From: Bianquea renquensis
GTDB lineage: Bacteria; Bacillota; Clostridia; Lachnospirales; Bianqueaceae
Reading direction: 5' to 3'
Length of the DNA stretch: 64,000 bases
Assembly (NCBI RefSeq): GCF_014384895.1
Contig: NZ_JACRSQ010000014.1
Coordinates: 1 to 64,000, forward strand
How positions within the stretch are numbered: position 1 is the stretch's first letter; each line of letters begins with the position of its first letter. A program made the translations under genes and the position numbers. This document shows, piece by piece, positions 1 to 7,302 of the stretch. A model generated the notes under the pieces. The model was not told the DNA's origin and did no database searches. It was given only the letters and a program-made list of their open reading frames with translations.

Positions 1-115
1 CTTCTTTCAGATTCCACCTCGCGATGGACACCCTTGCTGTTCGGCTATGTGCTTCGTCGTTGCCTACGCGCACTCGGGACTTTCACCCGTTAGAGAACGC
101 CCATGCTGGGCAAAC
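1..115 (-). mobile_element. Group IIC intron, 5' end of domain I (cut by window edge)
   Basis: Read on the minus strand, the segment starts GTTTGCCCAGCATGGGCG, continues through GGGTGAAAGTCCCG, and reaches CAAGGGTGTCC and GGAATCTGAAAGAAG. This is the order and wording of domain I of bacterial group IIC introns such as the Oceanobacillus iheyensis one, which begins GUGUGCCCGGCAUGGG. The 5' end lies directly after the T-run of an intrinsic terminator, which is the known target preference of class C introns. The first bases are GTTTG rather than GUGYG, so the exact boundary is uncertain or the copy has drifted. The rest of the ribozyme and any reverse transcriptase would lie to the left of the window. 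Confidence 0.82.
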
Positions 116-118
116 AAA

Positions 119-159
119 AAGTGTCTGCGGCGGCTCCCCCTAGAGCGCAGCAGACACTT
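119..159 (-). terminator. Intrinsic terminator after spoIIE
   Basis: On the minus strand the 10-bp arms AAGTGTCTGC and GCAGACACTT close a GC-rich loop and are followed by TTTTT. The stem ends spoIIE transcription and is the apparent docking site of the adjoining group IIC intron. Confidence 0.85.
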
Positions 160-203
160 GCTTTGATCTCCCATGGCGGCAGAGCCGGCGGCCCTGCACA
201 GCC

Positions 204-2576
204 CTACCGCTCCCGCATAACCGCCGTCAATATTGTTATATCATCTTGCTTTCCGGTCCGCTGCCCCGTATACTGCCTGAGAGCAGCCTGAATTCCGTCT
301 GCCAGCTGCTGTGGATCCTCCTCCTCACTTGCCAAAAGCCACCGTTTTAGCACAAGCTCTGCCTCGCGGCTATTGGGCGTCTGATCCAGAACTCCGTCCG
401 ATATCATGACCAAAACATCACCCGGCTGCAGATCCTCCTCATAGACTTCCACATCCACATTTTCCATGATTCCAATCGGCAGCATATCCGAGTGATAAAT
501 CCGAACTCGGTCTTGGCTTTTTAGGAAGGTAACAGCGCCGCCGGATTTGGCAAGGTGCATGTGTCCGCTGATAAGATCGATTAGGCCCAGGTCCAGGGTT
601 GTGAACGTCTCGTCCCGGCTGTGGAGAACTAAAACGGAATTTAGAAGCCGTATAGCGTCCACTTCCTCCATGCCCATGTTCAACAATTTTTCTAGAAGAT
701 CCAAAGCCAAGGCGCTTTCTTCTTTTGCGTCTTCTCCCGTTCCCATGCCGTCGCTCAGCGCTAGGAGATAGCGTCCATACCGAAGTGGACCACATACGTA
801 GCTGTCCCCATTCACCTCCATCTTTCCAATGCTGACGAGGCCGCAATCAATCTTATATGCAAGCCTCTCCCGCAATCTCCATTTCCAGAGTCCCCTGCCA
901 CTGGGGCGAATCTCCATGATCTCCATCTCTCGCTCTGCTAAGTGGGAGATCAGATGCTGCACATCCCCCCTTCGTTTTCCCGCCAGTTCCTGCTCTAAGC
1001 ACAGCGTGATGTCCATTCGATCATGACAGGTGTCGAAGAGCGCGGATACCTCCGATACCCTGATCCCGCGGCGTATGAGTTCATCCTCGATTCTATGCTC
1101 CAGTCTCGCGTCACAGTGGATCTGCCTCGTCATATACTGTTCCATTGAACGCATCTGTCTGGAAATTTCCCTCAGCTGATCCTGGGCTAAATTGACACTT
1201 TTTCCCAACCGATTTTCCCAACTTAAGTTCAAGCGGTACACCTCAAAGTGGCGGTTCACCATTCGAACAAATTCTTCCCCTTTTTTACAAAATTGTAAAA
1301 ACTCGGGCGATACGTCGCCGCGCTCGATTTTTCCCTTGGTCTGTGCTGCATTCACAACGTCAAAAATCGTCTGATACGTACCGTAAAAATTGCTTCCCCA
1401 GCAATATGCGTGGTGTTCGCATTCCTGACACGTCCTCCTCGCAATATCCTCAAACAGCTGCGCCATATCTTTCTCTGTCAGCGCCCTTTGCTCCGCTTCT
1501 CCCAGGGCTGCGGCGACCATATCGAAGGTCTCCGCCGTGTCCCTCATCTGCCGGCTGATATAGCGCTGGATGCGGCGAGCCTGTCCCGCTTCCTCCTTTC
1601 GCCGGCTTCTGAGGCGTCCCCGCGCTGGCAACAGCTTGTCCGGCAACAGAAAAAACGCCGCGCCTCCTATCGCCAGGGCCAATACTTCCGTCGTAACATA
1701 GCCGTTGCCCATAAACAGCAATAAAAACAGCAACCCACCCGCAAAGGAGGCGACAAAGGAGCTTACCTTTCCCAACTCCCGAAAAATACCACACAGCAGA
1801 ACTTCCAGGCAACATACCATCATGATGCTCTCGCCTCCAGCTCCGCTAAGCCTCAAGATCACCATGGCTGGTACGCTGAATAAAAGTCCTCCGGCCGCTC
1901 CATATCCATAGGCAAAAAATAGGGAGCCGAAAACCAACGCCGTCTGATAGAGGGAGAACATCCCCCAGTGAAATGGCGCGATGGCCGCCAAAAGCGTGCC
2001 GAGGGTTACTGACATACCACCCAACCGTTCTTCTGATAGCCGTCCTCGGAAGCCCCCTTCCTCATACAGCGCGCTGAAACACCGCTCGTATAATATGATA
2101 AATCCGTAAAAAATAGCTGTCTCCAGCAAAACCATTACAAAGCTGTAACTCTTTGTGATGCCGATCAGATTGAGCAGGATCGTAGAAAGAGGCAGAACGG
2201 CACAGTACCCTACACTCCGCAGCGCAAATGACTTGCCGGCGGTTACCGGCATCGTGTCCCACACAAAATCAGCGACTAACAGTAAGAGCAACAATGCGCC
2301 ATATTTCCACTGTAGCGATGGCATGTCCAATAAAAAGAGTCCACAGCCTGCCATGAAGGCGCTGATGAATCCGCATCTTTTTCGCTTCATCATAGCGCAG
2401 ACATACGCCGGCCCAATGACATAGAGATTGACAAAAATCGGCAGCCTCACCAGGAACAGAGCCGGAACCGCCAGCGCTATATCCATCCAAAGGGATTTGT
2501 TTATATACGAATGCAGTTTTTTACCCGCGCTTGCTCTCGATAGGTTAACATGTATGTCAGCATTAGAACCTTGCAT
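204..2576 (-). CDS. spoIIE: Stage II sporulation protein E (PP2C-type phosphatase)
   Basis: This is a 790-residue protein. The first ~310 residues are a run of hydrophobic membrane segments. A central region of ~250 residues follows, and a PP2C/SpoIIE phosphatase domain begins near residue 560. Metal-binding phosphatase motifs are visible: LSDGMGTGEDA near 607, ISDGV near 726 and DDITILT near 778. In Bacillus and Clostridia the protein sits at the polar septum and dephosphorylates SpoIIAA, which releases sigma-F in the forespore. Length and architecture match the family. The ATG at 2576 has AGGAGGGA about six bases upstream. It is the last gene before the terminator and is preceded by divIC, yabQ and yabP, the conserved neighbourhood. 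A separate promoter with unusual 21-bp spacing precedes it. Confidence 0.97.
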   Translation of the reverse strand: MQGSNADIHVNLSRASAGKKLHSYINKSLWMDIALAVPALFLVRLPIFVNLYVIGPAYVCAMMKRKRCGFISAFMAGCGLFLLDMPSLQWKYGALLLLLLVADFVWDTMPVTAGKSFALRSVGYCAVLPLSTILLNLIGITKSYSFVMVLLETAIFYGFIILYERCFSALYEEGGFRGRLSEERLGGMSVTLGTLLAAIAPFHWGMFSLYQTALVFGSLFFAYGYGAAGGLLFSVPAMVILRLSGAGGESIMMVCCLEVLLCGIFRELGKVSSFVASFAGGLLFLLLFMGNGYVTTEVLALAIGGAAFFLLPDKLLPARGRLRSRRKEEAGQARRIQRYISRQMRDTAETFDMVAAALGEAEQRALTEKDMAQLFEDIARRTCQECEHHAYCWGSNFYGTYQTIFDVVNAAQTKGKIERGDVSPEFLQFCKKGEEFVRMVNRHFEVYRLNLSWENRLGKSVNLAQDQLREISRQMRSMEQYMTRQIHCDARLEHRIEDELIRRGIRVSEVSALFDTCHDRMDITLCLEQELAGKRRGDVQHLISHLAEREMEIMEIRPSGRGLWKWRLRERLAYKIDCGLVSIGKMEVNGDSYVCGPLRYGRYLLALSDGMGTGEDAKEESALALDLLEKLLNMGMEEVDAIRLLNSVLVLHSRDETFTTLDLGLIDLISGHMHLAKSGGAVTFLKSQDRVRIYHSDMLPIGIMENVDVEVYEEDLQPGDVLVMISDGVLDQTPNSREAELVLKRWLLASEEEDPQQLADGIQAALRQYTGQRTGKQDDITILTAVMRER

Positions 2577-2622
2577 GGTATCCCTCCTATGTTCCAGGCT
2601 TTTTCATTCGAAAGGTTCTTCT

Positions 2623-2655
2623 ATTATACCCCATGCAAAGTTGAAATTTTGTCAG
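2623..2655 (-). promoter_or_regulatory. spoIIE promoter with 21-bp spacer and candidate Spo0A box
   Basis: On the minus strand CTGACA (2650-2655) is separated by 21 bases from a perfect TATAAT (2623-2628). The over-long spacer is the hallmark of sigma-A promoters activated by Spo0A~P, described for Bacillus spoIIE and spoIIG. The -35 overlaps TGACAAA, one mismatch from the Spo0A box TGNCGAA. Spo0A dependence is inferred. Confidence 0.7.
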
Positions 2656-2699
2656 TTCCTGGCACCAAAATGGTAAAATTTTCCTATTTTTTTCTACAA

Positions 2700-2740
2700 A
2701 ATAAGCCGCATCATGACATACGGTCATGACACGGCTTATT
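2700..2740 (-). terminator. Hairpin terminator overlapping the divIC-like stop codon
   Basis: Arms AATAAGCCG and CGGCTTATT, extended by GTCATGA-type pairing, flank a short loop. The stop codon of the upstream gene lies inside the stem. The T-run after it is weak (TTTTG), so partial read-through into spoIIE is possible. Confidence 0.6.
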
Positions 2741-3101
2741 CCCCGAATACATACAGGCGCTCACCCGGTTTGATCAGATTGAACTTCTCGCGGGCCAACT
2801 GCTCTTTGTACTCATCGGATTGGTAGTACTCCTGCATTGTCTTTTCATCCAATTGTCTCTCTTTCTCATCCAGCAGCTGCTGCTCCAGCGCGGTGATCGA
2901 CTCGTCCAGCCTGGCCGATTCGGCGGACAAGGACTGCAGCTTGAGTAGGCACACGCCACTGAAAACCACAAAAAAGAGTAAGAAAAACATTCTGCGGATA
3001 ACCCGTATACCCCAGTTTTCTTTTATCGGATGATCATCGGAGTACACCTTCGGCCTGCTCACCCTGCGTCTTAAAAGACTCGTTCTCTTTTTGTGCGCCA
3101 T
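2736..3101 (-). CDS. divIC: FtsB/DivIC-family septum formation initiator
   Basis: This is a 121-residue bitopic membrane protein. It has a basic cytoplasmic N-terminus, one membrane segment near residues 36-54, then a leucine- and glutamate-rich coiled coil near 58-85, and ends KPGERLYVFGE. These features match the DivIC/FtsB family, which forms a complex with FtsL and DivIB/FtsQ to activate septal wall synthesis. Its place between yabQ and spoIIE is the conserved position of divIC in endospore formers. The symbol rests on context, since sequence alone does not separate DivIC from FtsB/FtsL. Confidence 0.88.
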   Translation of the reverse strand: MAHKKRTSLLRRRVSRPKVYSDDHPIKENWGIRVIRRMFFLLFFVVFSGVCLLKLQSLSAESARLDESITALEQQLLDEKERQLDEKTMQEYYQSDEYKEQLAREKFNLIKPGERLYVFGE

Positions 3102-3156
3102 CGGCTGCCTCCTGATATTGGACTTATTTTTATTGTACTCCTTCTGCGGGGGATCG

Positions 3157-3549
3157 TCAATGCGTTTTTTTCTTTTTCCTGAATATTTTTCTGATTTTCT
3201 GGATCATCATGCCAATCCCCTTCCAGGGCAACGCCAGGATTCTGATCAAAGTCCGCAGTAGAACTGACAATCCCTTCACGAAGAACCGTCCCAGAGTACA
3301 ACCATACACCAGAGCGCCAAGCCCCAAGCCTAGCAGACAGAATCCCCTGATTTCACCGTAATTGCTGGAAAACATGAGCCAGTAGCTGGCCGCCCCCACG
3401 CCGAGCCAGAATATAATATCTTCCAGCTGAATAATAAACAGCGCATGTGGCACTGCACGGCGGACAGCCCGCAGTGTATCGTACACGACAGCAAAAAGGA
3501 TTCCAAACAATACCGTATACAGAAATAACCACGCCTGCTGAGCAATCAT
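3157..3549 (-). CDS. yabQ: Spore cortex biosynthesis protein YabQ
   Basis: This 130-residue membrane protein begins IAQQAWLFLYTVLFGILFAV, contains VYDTLRAVRR and ends in a strongly basic tail (KKIRK...KKKKTH). Three to four hydrophobic segments are visible. The pattern and length are typical of YabQ, a mother-cell membrane protein needed for cortex formation in Bacillus. It lies 8 bases downstream of yabP and upstream of divIC, as in the conserved cluster. Transcription is probably from the sigma-E-like site ahead of yabP. Confidence 0.93.
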   Translation of the reverse strand: MIAQQAWLFLYTVLFGILFAVVYDTLRAVRRAVPHALFIIQLEDIIFWLGVGAASYWLMFSSNYGEIRGFCLLGLGLGALVYGCTLGRFFVKGLSVLLRTLIRILALPWKGIGMMIQKIRKIFRKKKKTH

Positions 3550-3557
3550 ACTGGCTC

Positions 3558-3845
3558 CTACCCTTTAAAGAGCTTATTCATCAGGCCGCCGCCTTTGCCC
3601 TTTGGCGCCGCCTTCTGCGAATCATCATAAAAAATTTCACCGATATCGCCCTCCAGGGCTATCTGTCCTTTGTCTAGACTCAGGTTGCTCATGTGCAGAT
3701 CCATCCCGCGTATACTCAATATTCCCTGGGACGTATCGAGAACGATCTCATTCTCATCAAAAATCAACAGATCGATAACGCCTGTGACTTCAACCCGGCC
3801 CCGCTCCTCCATGATTACACGATGTCCCGTCATGCTGGAATCCAT
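3558..3845 (-). CDS. yabP: Sporulation protein YabP
   Basis: This 95-residue soluble protein has the family pattern: an N-terminal H-x-V-x-MEERGRVEVTGV, the central DENEIVLDTSQGILSIRG and the H/LSLDKGQIALEGDI block. YabP-family proteins form beta-rich assemblies in the mother cell and are needed for sporulation in Bacillus, though the biochemical role is poorly known. The ATG at 3845 follows AAGGAGGGGGACAC. It is the first gene of a yabP-yabQ pair. Confidence 0.93.
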   Translation of the reverse strand: MDSSMTGHRVIMEERGRVEVTGVIDLLIFDENEIVLDTSQGILSIRGMDLHMSNLSLDKGQIALEGDIGEIFYDDSQKAAPKGKGGGLMNKLFKG

Positions 3846-3906
3846 GTGTCCCCCTCCTTACTTTTCTTTAGAATCCGGGATCGCCTCCAATCCCATCTCT
3901 TTATTC

Positions 3907-3936
3907 AGTATATGAGAGGGCTTATCTACAGTATTC
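3907..3936 (-). promoter_or_regulatory. Candidate sigma-E promoter for yabP-yabQ
   Basis: On the minus strand GAATACT (3930-3936) and CATATACT (3907-3914) are 15 bases apart. They resemble the sigma-E -35 (KMATATT) and -10 (CATACANT). In Bacillus yabP is transcribed by sigma-E. No good sigma-A promoter is visible in this gap. Confidence 0.55.
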
Positions 3937-3963
3937 CTATTCCTGAAAAAAAGTGTATGGATT

Positions 3964-4203
3964 TTATAGAAGCCGGTACATGTCGGACGCTTCCTCTTTT
4001 TTGGCATGATCTGCCACGCTGGTTACCTCCGCGCGGACTGTGCTCGAGCCAAATTGGATTTCGATGACATCTCCCACCTTCACATTGGCGCCAGCTTTCG
4101 CCACCTTGCCATTGATCAGGACACGGCCTGCGTCGCAGGCGTCATTGGCCACCGTCCTTCGCTTAATCAGACGCGATACTTTTAGATACTTGTCTAGCCG
4201 CAT
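3964..4203 (-). CDS. rqcP: S4-domain RNA-binding protein RqcP (YlmH/HslR-like, formerly YabO)
   Basis: This is a 79-residue protein when started at MRLDKYLKVSRLIKRRT. It is almost entirely an S4 RNA-binding domain with the signature RLIKRRTVANDACDAGRVLING. In Bacillus RqcP binds stalled 50S subunits and helps RqcH add alanine tails during ribosome quality control. An upstream ATG at 4230 is in frame, but GGGAGG lies nine bases before 4203, which favours the shorter start. The gene sits between hup and yabP, its usual place. Confidence 0.9.
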   Translation of the reverse strand: MRLDKYLKVSRLIKRRTVANDACDAGRVLINGKVAKAGANVKVGDVIEIQFGSSTVRAEVTSVADHAKKEEASDMYRLL

Positions 4204-4303
4204 TGTTGCGTCCTCCCTCTTCCCTTCCACGTGTTAAAGGCTGCGCCTGGGCACAATGCTCCTGGCGGATTGCCTCTCGGCGGATTTCCCCATAGGATAA
4301 GAA

Positions 4304-4335
4304 AGATCTACACCTGTGTCTTCAGGCGTAGATCT
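4304..4335 (-). terminator. Terminator after hup
   Basis: AGATCTAC and GTAGATCT arms, extended by CCTG/CAGG, flank a six-base loop and are followed on the minus strand by TTTCTT. The T-run is short. Confidence 0.65.
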
Positions 4336-4382
4336 CCATATCCCGTCCACAGCAGCACAGCTGCTGAGAAAAATAGTCAAAC

Positions 4383-4658
4383 TTATTCGTTCACGGCATC
4401 CTTCAGCGCCTTGCCAGCTTTGAAGCGGGGAGCTTTGGAAGCAGAAATCTCGATGGGTTTTTTCGTCTGAGGATTGATTCCTGTTCTGGCAGGTCTCTCT
4501 GCTACCTCAAATGTGCCAAAACCTACTAACTGGATCTTTTCGCCCTTAATCAATTCTGCGGTAATCACATCCTCGAAAGCCTTCAGGAATTTCTCAGAAT
4601 CTTTCTTCGTCATACCGGCCTGCTCAGCAATGGCTGCTACCAACTGCGCCTTGTTCAT
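4383..4658 (-). CDS. hup: HU family DNA-binding protein
   Basis: This 91-residue protein begins MNKAQLVAAIAEQAG and contains the HU signature GFGTFEVAERPARTGINPQT, with the DNA-binding arm ending KAPRFKAGKALKDAVN. HU dimers bend and compact chromosomal DNA. The full family length is present. GAGGAGG lies just upstream of the ATG. Only 34 bases separate it from mazG upstream, so it probably belongs to the same transcript. Confidence 0.97.
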   Translation of the reverse strand: MNKAQLVAAIAEQAGMTKKDSEKFLKAFEDVITAELIKGEKIQLVGFGTFEVAERPARTGINPQTKKPIEISASKAPRFKAGKALKDAVNE

Positions 4659-4692
4659 TGTTGTTAGTCCTCCTCGTGAATAAGATAGTAAT

Positions 4693-5505
4693 TTAGGAGT
4701 GCTTGGTCTCTTCCCACAGCACGTCCATCTCCGCGAGAGTCAAATCTGCGAGAGACAGTCCTTGCAGCTGGCTCTTACACTCAACTGCCCTAAATCTATT
4801 TATAAACTTTTCTATGGCATTTGTCAAGACAATTTCAGGATTTAATGCAAAAAACCTTGAAAAATTGGATAAAACCAGCATCAGATCCCCCAATTCCTCC
4901 GAAATTTTGCCATTGTTTCCATTATCTTCCTCATCCTGACAATAGACCTCTGCTTCCAGCTCCTGTGTCTCCTCTTTTATCTTGTCCAACATGGCAGCGG
5001 CGTCAGGCCAGTCGAAACCCACCTTTGCCGCTTTTGCCTGTACTTTATAGGCGCGCAGCAAAGCCGGCATACTCGCCGGCACGGATTCCATCTGCTCTGT
5101 GATGGATTTGTACTGCTTTTCCTTCTGTTTTTGAGCCTCCCATGTGTCAGGGACCTGTTCTTTTGTCAAAGTCTCCTCGTCCGATCCAAATACATGGGGA
5201 TGGCGGAACAGCATCTTCTTAACGACTCCGTCGCAGACGTCGTCCATAGTGAAGGCGCCCTGTTCCGCCGCTATCTGCGCCAAAAATACAATTTGAATGC
5301 AGAGATCCCCCAACTCCTCCTGCAAACCCGCCATGTCTTGCTTTCGGATGGCGTCTATGACCTCATAGGCTTCCTCCATGACGTATTGTATCAAGTCTTC
5401 CTTCGTCTGCGCCCGGTCCCAGGCGCACCCCTGCGGGGAACGCAGATCCGCCACGATCTGACACAAATCCTGAAAATCGTAGGCATTCTTTTGTGGAAAT
5501 TTCAT
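4693..5505 (-). CDS. mazG: Nucleoside triphosphate pyrophosphohydrolase MazG
   Basis: The protein is about 270 residues long and has two MazG all-alpha domains. The first contains GCAWDRAQTKEDLIQYVMEEAYEVIDAI and EELGDLCIQIVFL. The second contains EEVYCQ...ISEELGDLMLVLSNFSRF. The EExxE and ExxD metal-binding motifs are intact in both. MazG hydrolyses non-canonical and excess NTPs to NMPs and pyrophosphate. Two in-frame ATGs occur, at 5517 and 5505. The later one has GAGGG at a good distance, while the first has it directly adjacent, so the later start is preferred. It lies between spoVT and hup in the conserved cluster. Confidence 0.94.
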   Translation of the reverse strand: MKFPQKNAYDFQDLCQIVADLRSPQGCAWDRAQTKEDLIQYVMEEAYEVIDAIRKQDMAGLQEELGDLCIQIVFLAQIAAEQGAFTMDDVCDGVVKKMLFRHPHVFGSDEETLTKEQVPDTWEAQKQKEKQYKSITEQMESVPASMPALLRAYKVQAKAAKVGFDWPDAAAMLDKIKEETQELEAEVYCQDEEDNGNNGKISEELGDLMLVLSNFSRFFALNPEIVLTNAIEKFINRFRAVECKSQLQGLSLADLTLAEMDVLWEETKHS

Positions 5506-5533
5506 CTCGACCCTCATCCCTCTCGTGTACGGG

Positions 5534-6082
5534 CTAGTCCTCCATCTGCCGGCCGAGAAACCCAGCCGCAGTGAGCGCTAGCTTCTTTTCCGTCTCTCCT
5601 AATTTTTTATTTTCAGAGCCCAGCAGAAGAACAGCCCCAATGGCATCTCCCTCGCTGATAATCGGCGTAATAATCTCCGATAAGAATACGCTCTCTGTTT
5701 TATCTTGCGTCACCTGTATAAAATCGCGCTCGTCCTTGGACGCAACGATGGTCATCCTGTCCGATATTCTGTGCTCCAGCTCTTTACTGATCTCTTTGTC
5801 CAGTATCTCCCTCTTTCCGTTTCCTGAAGCGGCAATGAACATATCCTTATCACAGATACAGACGGTCAGCCCTGTGTTTTGCGCCAACACCTCCGCATAC
5901 TGTTTCGCAAAGGTTCCCAATTCGCCGATAGGAGAATATTTCTTTAATATGATTTGTCCTTCCCGATCCGTAAAAATCTCCAATGGTTCCCCCTCCCGAA
6001 CGCGCAGCGTACGGCGGATCTCCTTCGGAATTACGACACGGCCCAGATCGTCAATTCTTCGAACTATACCTGTTGCTTTCAT
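5534..6082 (-). CDS. spoVT: Stage V sporulation protein T, AbrB/SpoVT family regulator
   Basis: This is a 182-residue protein. The N-terminal ~50 residues are a swapped-hairpin AbrB domain (MKATGIVRRIDDLGRVVIPK EIRRTLRVREG, split here for length). The rest is a GAF-like sensor domain (residues ~55-180). SpoVT tunes sigma-G-dependent genes in the forespore. The length matches the Bacillus protein. The start is fixed by AGGAGGAAACAACTTC before the ATG. A sigma-G-like promoter lies upstream, which fits the known forespore expression. Confidence 0.96.
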   Translation of the reverse strand: MKATGIVRRIDDLGRVVIPKEIRRTLRVREGEPLEIFTDREGQIILKKYSPIGELGTFAKQYAEVLAQNTGLTVCICDKDMFIAASGNGKREILDKEISKELEHRISDRMTIVASKDERDFIQVTQDKTESVFLSEIITPIISEGDAIGAVLLLGSENKKLGETEKKLALTAAGFLGRQMED

Positions 6083-6131
6083 GAAGTTGTTTCCTCCTGT
6101 TTACTAGAATCATTCTTCCAAATTATGTTTC

Positions 6132-6160
6132 TAGTATCTACGTTCGAAGAAAATTTATGC
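6132..6160 (-). promoter_or_regulatory. Candidate forespore (sigma-G/F-type) promoter for spoVT
   Basis: On the minus strand GCATA (6156-6160) and GATACTA (6132-6138) are 17 bases apart. This approximates the sigma-G consensus with -10 CATACTA. spoVT of Bacillus is sigma-G dependent. Assigned by resemblance and gene identity. Confidence 0.5.
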
Positions 6161-6219
6161 CAGCAGAAACAACTTTTTGCCAAAATAATCTGTCCGGTCC
6201 CGTTGACGCTGACGGCCTC

Positions 6220-7302
6220 TCACGGCGCAAAAAAATCGGAAACCGCTTTTGTCCAGAGCTCCTCGTCAATGCTGATGGGCGTTCTCTGCTCAATTTGTTC
6301 ATATAAATCATTAAATCCTTGAAGTTGAAACCCCGACATGAGATCCTCGCGGTATTGTTTTTTCGCTGTCTCCAGCTGCGACGTGTATTGCCGCCTATCC
6401 AGGCCAGCGGTCTCCGGGTACTCCAGGACAAACAGGATGATGAACCCATATTTGACAGAGATAATATCTGTGTGTTCGTTGGCCGGTATTCGGAAGATGC
6501 GCTCCGCCAGGTCCGGCTGAATCTGACCTCGGTAGAATACCGTCCCGTCGCCGGCAGCGCGGATTATTCCCTCATTTAACAGCGGGTTATCCGATGGCGA
6601 TGCATCCTCCCCAAATTGGGCGGCCACTGTCTGAAAATCTTCTCCCTCTTCCAGTCTGCCATAGGCTTCCTCTATCTTCGCCTGCTGTTTTTCCTTTCGC
6701 TCCTCTGGATACTCCACCCATGTCCCGTCCGCCCATTCTCCTGTATAGACCATGAGCGGCAGAAGGCGGACTTTTTGAAGGTACGCCTCCACGTCCGTAT
6801 TATCATACCAAGCGAAAGCCTCATCCACCTTATTCTGCAATTCCTCTTGATCTGTGGTAAACTGCTGCGAGGTTTGATACCGGTCGGCAAAAAAGCTTTC
6901 GCGAAGGACTCTCTCCAGGACATCCTCCGTGATCTTCCACTGCTTACAGAATTCCTTTCCCAGCGCTTCCTCCAACTGCCCCCGCATCTCCTCAAGCTCC
7001 CGCTGCTCTTCCTGTGTTACATCGCCAGCCCCCTCTCTTGCGAGAACTTTTGTTCGGACAAGGGATTGCAAAGCTCTTTCCCCGACGGTTTGCACCGCAT
7101 CTTGGCCCGTCAAACTGATTTTCCATATGTCCTGCCCGCCCAGCGCCTCGAAATCCTCTGCCGCCAGCTTCAGATAGATCATGCCTTCCCCCAGCGGAAC
7201 CTCCTCATTCTCGATCGTCATGAGAATGTCCTCTTTTTTTTCACAGCCGGTGAGCACACCGGTGACGCAGAGGAGCAATAGCAAGATTCTGATTCCTCTC
7301 AT
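6220..7302 (-). CDS. PpiC/SurA-type peptidyl-prolyl isomerase lipoprotein
   Basis: This is a 360-residue protein with a short signal ending in the lipobox VLTGC (Cys near residue 20), so it is predicted to be a membrane-anchored extracellular lipoprotein. Residues ~30-170 resemble the SurA/PrsA N-terminal chaperone domain. Residues ~180-310 contain a parvulin-like stretch (YGRLEEGEDFQTVAAQFGEDAS and IPANEHTDIISVKYGFIILFVLE). Such foldases help exported proteins fold. The gene starts inside the last codons of mfd (4-base overlap), so the two are translationally coupled. The rotamase domain is diverged, and a chaperone-only role is possible. Confidence 0.8.
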   Translation of the reverse strand: MRGIRILLLLLCVTGVLTGCEKKEDILMTIENEEVPLGEGMIYLKLAAEDFEALGGQDIWKISLTGQDAVQTVGERALQSLVRTKVLAREGAGDVTQEEQRELEEMRGQLEEALGKEFCKQWKITEDVLERVLRESFFADRYQTSQQFTTDQEELQNKVDEAFAWYDNTDVEAYLQKVRLLPLMVYTGEWADGTWVEYPEERKEKQQAKIEEAYGRLEEGEDFQTVAAQFGEDASPSDNPLLNEGIIRAAGDGTVFYRGQIQPDLAERIFRIPANEHTDIISVKYGFIILFVLEYPETAGLDRRQYTSQLETAKKQYREDLMSGFQLQGFNDLYEQIEQRTPISIDEELWTKAVSDFFAP

